The notes under the pieces were generated by a model. That model made no database searches. It was not told where the DNA came from and was given only the letters and a program-made list of their open reading frames with translations. The position numbers and the translations under genes were made by a program. Source: Imbroritus primus (lineage in GTDB: Bacteria > Pseudomonadota > Gammaproteobacteria > Burkholderiales > Burkholderiaceae). Taken from it: a stretch of DNA of 64,000 bases. The stretch lies in NCBI RefSeq assembly GCF_964332355.1, contig NZ_OZ201293.1, forward strand, positions 3,182,247 to 3,246,246, written 5' to 3'. Positions 61,001 to 64,000 of the stretch are shown one piece after another. The first letter of the stretch is position 1. Each line of letters begins with the position of its first letter.

Positions 61001-62709
61001 ACACCCTGAGCAACGCTACCGGTCCTTCCCTCCCCGTTCGCGTGACCGTGGACGTAGGCGTGATTCCGGTCGCCCTGGCGCAACGGCCCCTCACCGCCGT
61101 GTCGGGTCGCAGCGCGCGCATCGAGCTGACCGAGGGCGCCACGGGTGGCCCGTTCACTGGCGCAGCGCTCGTCTCGCTCTCGCCTGCCGATGCCGGCACC
61201 GTTACCATCACGCCGACGGCCGGCAAGGCCCCGGCCAGCGCCAGCCTGCTGCCCGCCGCCCCAGCGCCTGCCGGCAGCGGCTATACGCTCGAGTTCGTCC
61301 CGGCCGCGGCCTTTGGCGGCACGGCGACGATTCTCTATACGTTGAGCAACTCCACGACGACTTCGGCCCCGGGCCAGATCACCGTCAGCGTTACGCCGCG
61401 CCGCGATCCGTCCACCGATCCCGACGTGGTCGGCCTGATCAACGCGCAGGTGCAGGCGGCCCGCCGCTTCGCCACCACGCAGATCAGCAACTACAACCAG
61501 CGTCTTGAAGCCCTGCACGGCACCGGCCGCGCACCGTCGCAGAACAATCTGTCGGTGGTGCTGCCGACGCGCCAGATGGATGCTGCCCAGCGCTGCGCCG
61601 AGATCGTTGGCCTGCGCGCCCGCAACGCGTGCCTGACGGGTGCCGAAGCGGGCCGGATGGCGGACATCAACGCCGGTATCACGTCAGGCATGCCGCTCGG
61701 CACGGATGCCGGCATGCCAGCCCCGGACGGTTTCCTGCGGACCGCCTATCGCCCCGGTACGCCGACAGGCACCTTCCGCACGCTGGCTGCCGCGCAGACG
61801 CGCGCTGCGCGTGCTCAGGACCGCGCACAGGGGCTGCCTGACCTGCCCGGCCATGACGCCGTTGCCGACCCGACCGCCTCCGACCTCGCGTTCTGGAGCG
61901 CCGGCATGCTCGACTTCGGCTTTGCCAACAGCGGCACCCAGCGCGCCGGTTTCCGCTTCACCACCGGCGGCATTACGGCGGGTGCGGACTATCGCGTGTC
62001 TGACCAAGTCTCCGTCGGCGGCGGTTTCGGCTATGCACGTGACTCCACCGACATCGGCAGCGCCGGCACGCACAGTTCCGGCGACAGCTACAGCCTCGCG
62101 TTGTACGGCAGCTTCCGCCCCACGCCCGCGTACTTCATCGACGGCGTGGCCGGGCTCGGCACCCTCAGCTTCGACTCGCGCCGCTGGGTCAATGACGCCA
62201 ACGCCTTCGCCACCGGCAAGCGCGATGGCCGCCAGTGGTTCGCCTCGGTATCCGCCGGCTACGAGTACCGCAACCAGGCGTGGCTGATCTCGCCGTATGG
62301 CCGGCTGTCCGTGACCGAGACGCGCCTCGACCGCTTCAGCGAACGCGGCGCGGATTATCACGCGCTGACCTACTTCGACCAGACTGTGACCAGCCTCGCC
62401 GGCACGCTCGGCCTGCGCGCCGAATACGCCCAGCAGGTGCGCTGGGGCATGCTGCTGCCGTTTATGCGCGTCGAATACCAGCGCGACCTCAACGGTGAAA
62501 GCGCGGCCCGTATCACCTATGCCGACTTTGGCGCGAACGACCCGTTCTACACCGTGCGCGGTTCCGCCTTCGGCCGCGACCGCATGCAGATCGGCCTGGG
62601 TGCCAAACTCAATACCGGCACCCTGTCGTTCGGGCTCGACTACAACGTCATGTTCGGCATGGGCGGCTTGCAGCAGGGCGTGCGGCTGTCATTCGTCGCG
62701 CCGTTCTGA
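58009..62709 (+). CDS. Large autotransporter with tandem Ig-like (He_PIG) passenger modules
   Basis: A 1566-residue type V secreted adhesin candidate. A signal peptide (about residues 1-26, ending AMA) is followed by an IPT/TIG-type domain (ISPASGPAGTQVTITGSGF) and a cadherin-like module (PVSATVAYGSTGNPITLNITGG). Then come eight tandem He_PIG-type Ig-like modules (about residues 198-930), each with the AYSQ...GxLPAGL...GTPT...FT pattern. Three further Ig-like regions lead to an autotransporter barrel (about 1290-1566, ending in Phe). The 5' end is uncertain: the frame is open to 57841, but codon usage before 58009 is poor. The protein would present its passenger at the cell surface; ligand unknown. 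Confidence 0.9.
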   Translation: MRQVWRWMWLWLVASLLAMTSSLAMAATITSISPASGPAGTQVTITGSGFTGTYGVYFDSGLQPATFTVVNDTTITATAPSGVPLGPSDVDVDAPSGYVWLQSAFTYTAGSPPVANPVSATVAYGSTGNPITLNITGGTPTGVAVGTAPAHGTAVPSGTSITYSPTAGYAGPDSFTYTASNANGTSAPATVTITVSPPTITYTPTSPAGGTAGVAYSQSVAGASGGSGSYTYTVAAGALPAGLTLGANGTISGTPTTGGTFNFTVRAMDSSTGTGPFSATSGTLTLTVGAAAITLSPTSLTAGTVGIAYSQTLSTAGGTAPYTYSITAGALPAGMTLSTGGVLSGTPTAGGTFNFTVTALDSSTGSGPYTGSRAYTLTVNAPSIFISPASLSLPNGTAGTAYSQTFIAGGGTSGYTYTVDSGALPAGLSLSTGGVLSGTPTASGSFSFTVKARDSSTGTGPYEGTRTYSLNVSSATLSLSPASGALSAAVGTAFSQSFTAAGGIAPYSYSINITSGTMPAGLSFNSATGTLSGTPTTAGGVSFTVTATDSTGGSPATVSGNYSLTATAPTITLTPSTLPNGAAGVAYSQTLTASGGGSGGYTYSVTAGALPAGLTLSGNVISGTPTAVGTFNFTVQARDNNSFTGSQAYSIVIASPILAMSPAPGTLNATAGAAFSQTFSASGGTAPYTYSLNVTSGSMPAGLSFNAGTATLSGTPTTAGTVSFTVTATDSTGGTTATVSNSYTLTTGAPTITLTPSTLPSGAAGVAYSQTLTASGGGSGGYTYSVTAGLLPAGLTLAGSAISGTPTAAGTFNFTVQARDNNSFTGSQAYSIVIGAPGIALTPTTLPGPAAGIAYSQTITASGGNGPYTFSATGILPTGLTLSPGGVLSGTPAALTAGQVYSFTVRATDSTTGTGAPYSATQVYNFTVAQGVPTAQPARVSTQPGVPVTIDVATGASGAPFTGVVIVAAPASGSTTTSGTAITYTPAANTLGEVTFDYTLSNATGPSLPVRVTVDVGVIPVALAQRPLTAVSGRSARIELTEGATGGPFTGAALVSLSPADAGTVTITPTAGKAPASASLLPAAPAPAGSGYTLEFVPAAAFGGTATILYTLSNSTTTSAPGQITVSVTPRRDPSTDPDVVGLINAQVQAARRFATTQISNYNQRLEALHGTGRAPSQNNLSVVLPTRQMDAAQRCAEIVGLRARNACLTGAEAGRMADINAGITSGMPLGTDAGMPAPDGFLRTAYRPGTPTGTFRTLAAAQTRAARAQDRAQGLPDLPGHDAVADPTASDLAFWSAGMLDFGFANSGTQRAGFRFTTGGITAGADYRVSDQVSVGGGFGYARDSTDIGSAGTHSSGDSYSLALYGSFRPTPAYFIDGVAGLGTLSFDSRRWVNDANAFATGKRDGRQWFASVSAGYEYRNQAWLISPYGRLSVTETRLDRFSERGADYHALTYFDQTVTSLAGTLGLRAEYAQQVRWGMLLPFMRVEYQRDLNGESAARITYADFGANDPFYTVRGSAFGRDRMQIGLGAKLNTGTLSFGLDYNVMFGMGGLQQGVRLSFVAPF
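59437..60522 (+). repeat. 543-bp tandem duplication inside the autotransporter gene
   Basis: Seen: two units of 543 bp (59437-59979 and 59980-60522), each encoding two Ig-like modules (181 residues). The second module of each unit is almost identical, with only scattered third-position changes. This indicates a recent in-frame duplication and a tract able to recombine. Confidence 0.85.
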
Positions 62710-62769
62710 ATGGTTTAAAGGCAGACGCCCAGGGACAAAAACCTGACGGCAAACCTGACGGCAGAAACC

Positions 62770-62808
62770 ACACGGGCCTGCATGCGCATCACGCATGCAG
62801 GCCCGTGT
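62770..62808. terminator. Bidirectional terminator between autotransporter and LysE-type genes
   Basis: Seen: a perfect 17-bp stem (62770-62786 with 62792-62808) with a 5-nt loop CATCA, between convergent genes. No T-run follows on the plus strand; TGGTTTC follows on the minus strand. It probably serves both transcripts. Confidence 0.75.
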
Positions 62809-62826
62809 TCCTTCAGGCGGTACGCT

Positions 62827-63459
62827 TTATCGCTTCGAATCCGCCAGCATCCGTACTGCCAGTCCCGCCAGCACCGTCCCCATCAGCCAGCGCTGCAGCA
62901 CCAGCCAGGTCGGACGCTGCCCCAGGAACAGCGCCAGCGAACCCGCCGCCATGGCGATCATCGCATTCACGCTCACGCTGATCACGATCTGCGTAAAGCC
63001 CAGCATCAGCGACTGGGTCAGCACGTCGCCATGCTCGGGTTTGATGAACTGCGGCAGCAGCGACAGGTACATCACCGCAATCTTCGGATTCAGCAGGTTC
63101 GTCAGAAAGCCCATCAGGAACAGCTTTTTCGGGCTATCCACCGGCAGGTCCCGCACCTCGAACGGCGACCGCCCACCCGGCTTCACCGCCTGCCATGCCA
63201 GATACAGCAGATACAGCGCCCCGCCAATCCGCAAGGCATCGTAGGCATACGGCACCGCCATCAGCAGCGCGGTAATCCCCAGCGCCGCGCACATCATGTA
63301 GAACACGAACCCCAGCGCCACCCCGCCCAGCGAAATCAGCCCCGCCGTGCGGCCCTGGCAGATCGAACGGGAAATCAGGTAGACCATGTTCGGCCCGGGC
63401 GTGAGCACCATGCCGAGGGCGATAAGGGCGAAAGCGAGGAGATTGGCGGTATCGGGCAT
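62827..63459 (-). CDS. LysE/RhtB family amino-acid exporter
   Basis: A 210-residue inner-membrane exporter of the LysE/RhtB family with about six transmembrane helices. The family signature is LTPGPNMVYLISRSICQGRTAGLISLGGVALGF near the N-terminus, followed by ALYLLYLAWQAVKPGG and the FLMGFLTNLLNPKIAVMYLSLLPQF segment. Substrates in the family are amino acids such as lysine, threonine, homoserine lactone or leucine; the substrate here is not known. Convergent to the autotransporter. Confidence 0.93.
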   Translation of the reverse strand: MPDTANLLAFALIALGMVLTPGPNMVYLISRSICQGRTAGLISLGGVALGFVFYMMCAALGITALLMAVPYAYDALRIGGALYLLYLAWQAVKPGGRSPFEVRDLPVDSPKKLFLMGFLTNLLNPKIAVMYLSLLPQFIKPEHGDVLTQSLMLGFTQIVISVSVNAMIAMAAGSLALFLGQRPTWLVLQRWLMGTVLAGLAVRMLADSKR

Positions 63460-63541
63460 GGGGTGCCTGGAGTGCGGGGGTGGGAGACGTCAATGTAGCA
63501 AAGAATGGCGGGTTTCGCTGGCGGCGCCATTGTGATGCATG

Positions 63542-63800
63542 CTATTTCCGCACCGGCGATGCCGGTTGCACCACACTGCAATGCGCGATCAACACTTGCC
63601 ATCGATCCTCCACGTTTCGCTGCCATACGCGGGTATGGCGATAGATCGCGGACATGGAACGGCCGACATAACGCGCCTCGATCTGGCTCGTATCAATCGC
63701 AACCATCGCCCCACTCGAACAGCCCCCAATGTCATTTGCGTCGACGTTGGGCTAGACACGACAGATCGCATCGTCCGCCAAAATCGCCGTTTATTAGCAA
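63542..63800 (-). pseudogene. Decayed NTF2/SnoaL-like (DUF4440-type) gene fragment
   Basis: Seen on the minus strand in one frame: ILADDAICRV, an in-frame stop (63752-63754), PNVDANDIGG, then VAIDTSQIEARYVGRSM, YRHTRVWQRN and VEDRWQVLIAHCSVV, ending at a stop at 63542. The DD near the start and RVW...RWQ near the end are the usual marks of NTF2/SnoaL-like (DUF4440) proteins. Upstream of 63800 the frame has further stops and no start, so the gene appears broken. A short ATG-initiated remnant (63542-63706, 54 codons) is all that could still be read. Confidence 0.45.
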
Positions 63801-64000
63801 AGCAAGCAATCGCCGTTTGACACAAAACTCCGGACACGCGACCTTCTATTCAATCAATCTACATAAGCGATTGGCCCGCAGCTAACTTCGTGCTCTGAGG
63901 TCTTTGCAGGAAGAATGTGGTCGAAAAGCCGCAGGACTACTTCTGATTCCGTTGATCTTGGGCGAACAAGATGCTTGATTCGGGGAATGAGTTCAATGGC
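63801..64000. other. Unassigned right edge of lower GC
   Basis: No gene, repeat or RNA is supported here. The GC content is visibly lower than in the rest of the window, and all frames carry stops. It may be the flank of an acquired or decaying segment that continues beyond the window. Confidence 0.4.

Noticed and set aside
1..64000. CRISPR arrays, tRNA or rRNA genes, intact insertion sequences
   Set aside because: No spaced direct-repeat array, tRNA-like cloverleaf or rRNA segment was recognised on reading, and no complete transposase with terminal inverted repeats was seen.

Overview
The window looks like the chromosome of a GC-rich beta-proteobacterium of the Burkholderiaceae, most likely Cupriavidus or a close Ralstonia-group relative. 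This is inferred from composition, from three Bug-type (TctC-like) solute receptors, from a kynB-kynU-kynA cluster with a divergent Lrp-type regulator, from a phhA/phhB pair next to an AsnC-type gene, and from a DUF3717 protein. Two consensus parS sites at the extreme left edge (16-31 and 53-68) suggest that this end lies in the ParB-bound, origin-proximal part of a chromosome. No rRNA, tRNA, CRISPR array or intact insertion sequence was recognised.

Region by region: 0-5.3 kb holds a TSUP permease, a GNAT-like protein, a GMC oxidoreductase, a CueR/CopZ copper pair with a textbook operator, and OmpW. 5.5-7.6 kb is phenylalanine hydroxylation (AsnC-type regulator, phhA, phhB). 7.7-10.3 kb is a DUF3717 protein and a two-component system. 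10.4-13.8 kb has a SET-domain methyltransferase divergent from an HU gene across a 672-bp AT-rich spacer with two consensus DnaA boxes, then two lipoproteins. 13.9-20.9 kb is housekeeping and metabolism (GST-like, acyl-CoA dehydrogenase with LysR, DedA, AI-2E-type permease, solute-binding protein, selD). 21.0-24.5 kb is the kynurenine pathway (kynR, kynB, kynU, kynA). 24.6-42.9 kb carries two flavoproteins, a GST, acylphosphatase, a PAS-GGDEF protein, a class II aldolase-like protein, PBP1A, AMP nucleosidase, an MFS permease, a LexA-like repressor coupled to a UvrD-type helicase, an esterase, an FMN reductase, small lipoprotein and hypothetical genes, and sodC.

42.9-56.7 kb is an accessory-looking catabolic block: Bug receptor, amidase, LysR, second Bug receptor, CoA ligase, then a TrmB-type regulator divergent from an operon of thiolase, CoA ligase, MaoC hydratase, SDR dehydrogenase, third Bug receptor and an NMO-family flavoprotein. 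The divergent promoter has a perfect -35 box embedded in a perfect inverted repeat. The operon supplies activation, hydration, oxidation and thiolysis but no acyl-CoA dehydrogenase, so an already alpha,beta-unsaturated acid is a reasonable predicted substrate.

56.8-64 kb holds a Tat-type exported intradiol-dioxygenase-like protein, a large autotransporter with eight Ig-like modules (one two-module unit tandemly duplicated), a LysE-type exporter, and a lower-GC right edge with a decayed NTF2/SnoaL-like gene.

The candidates most worth following up are the SET-HU pair with its DnaA-box spacer, the LexA-like/helicase operon with a direct-repeat operator, and the TrmB-controlled catabolic cassette.
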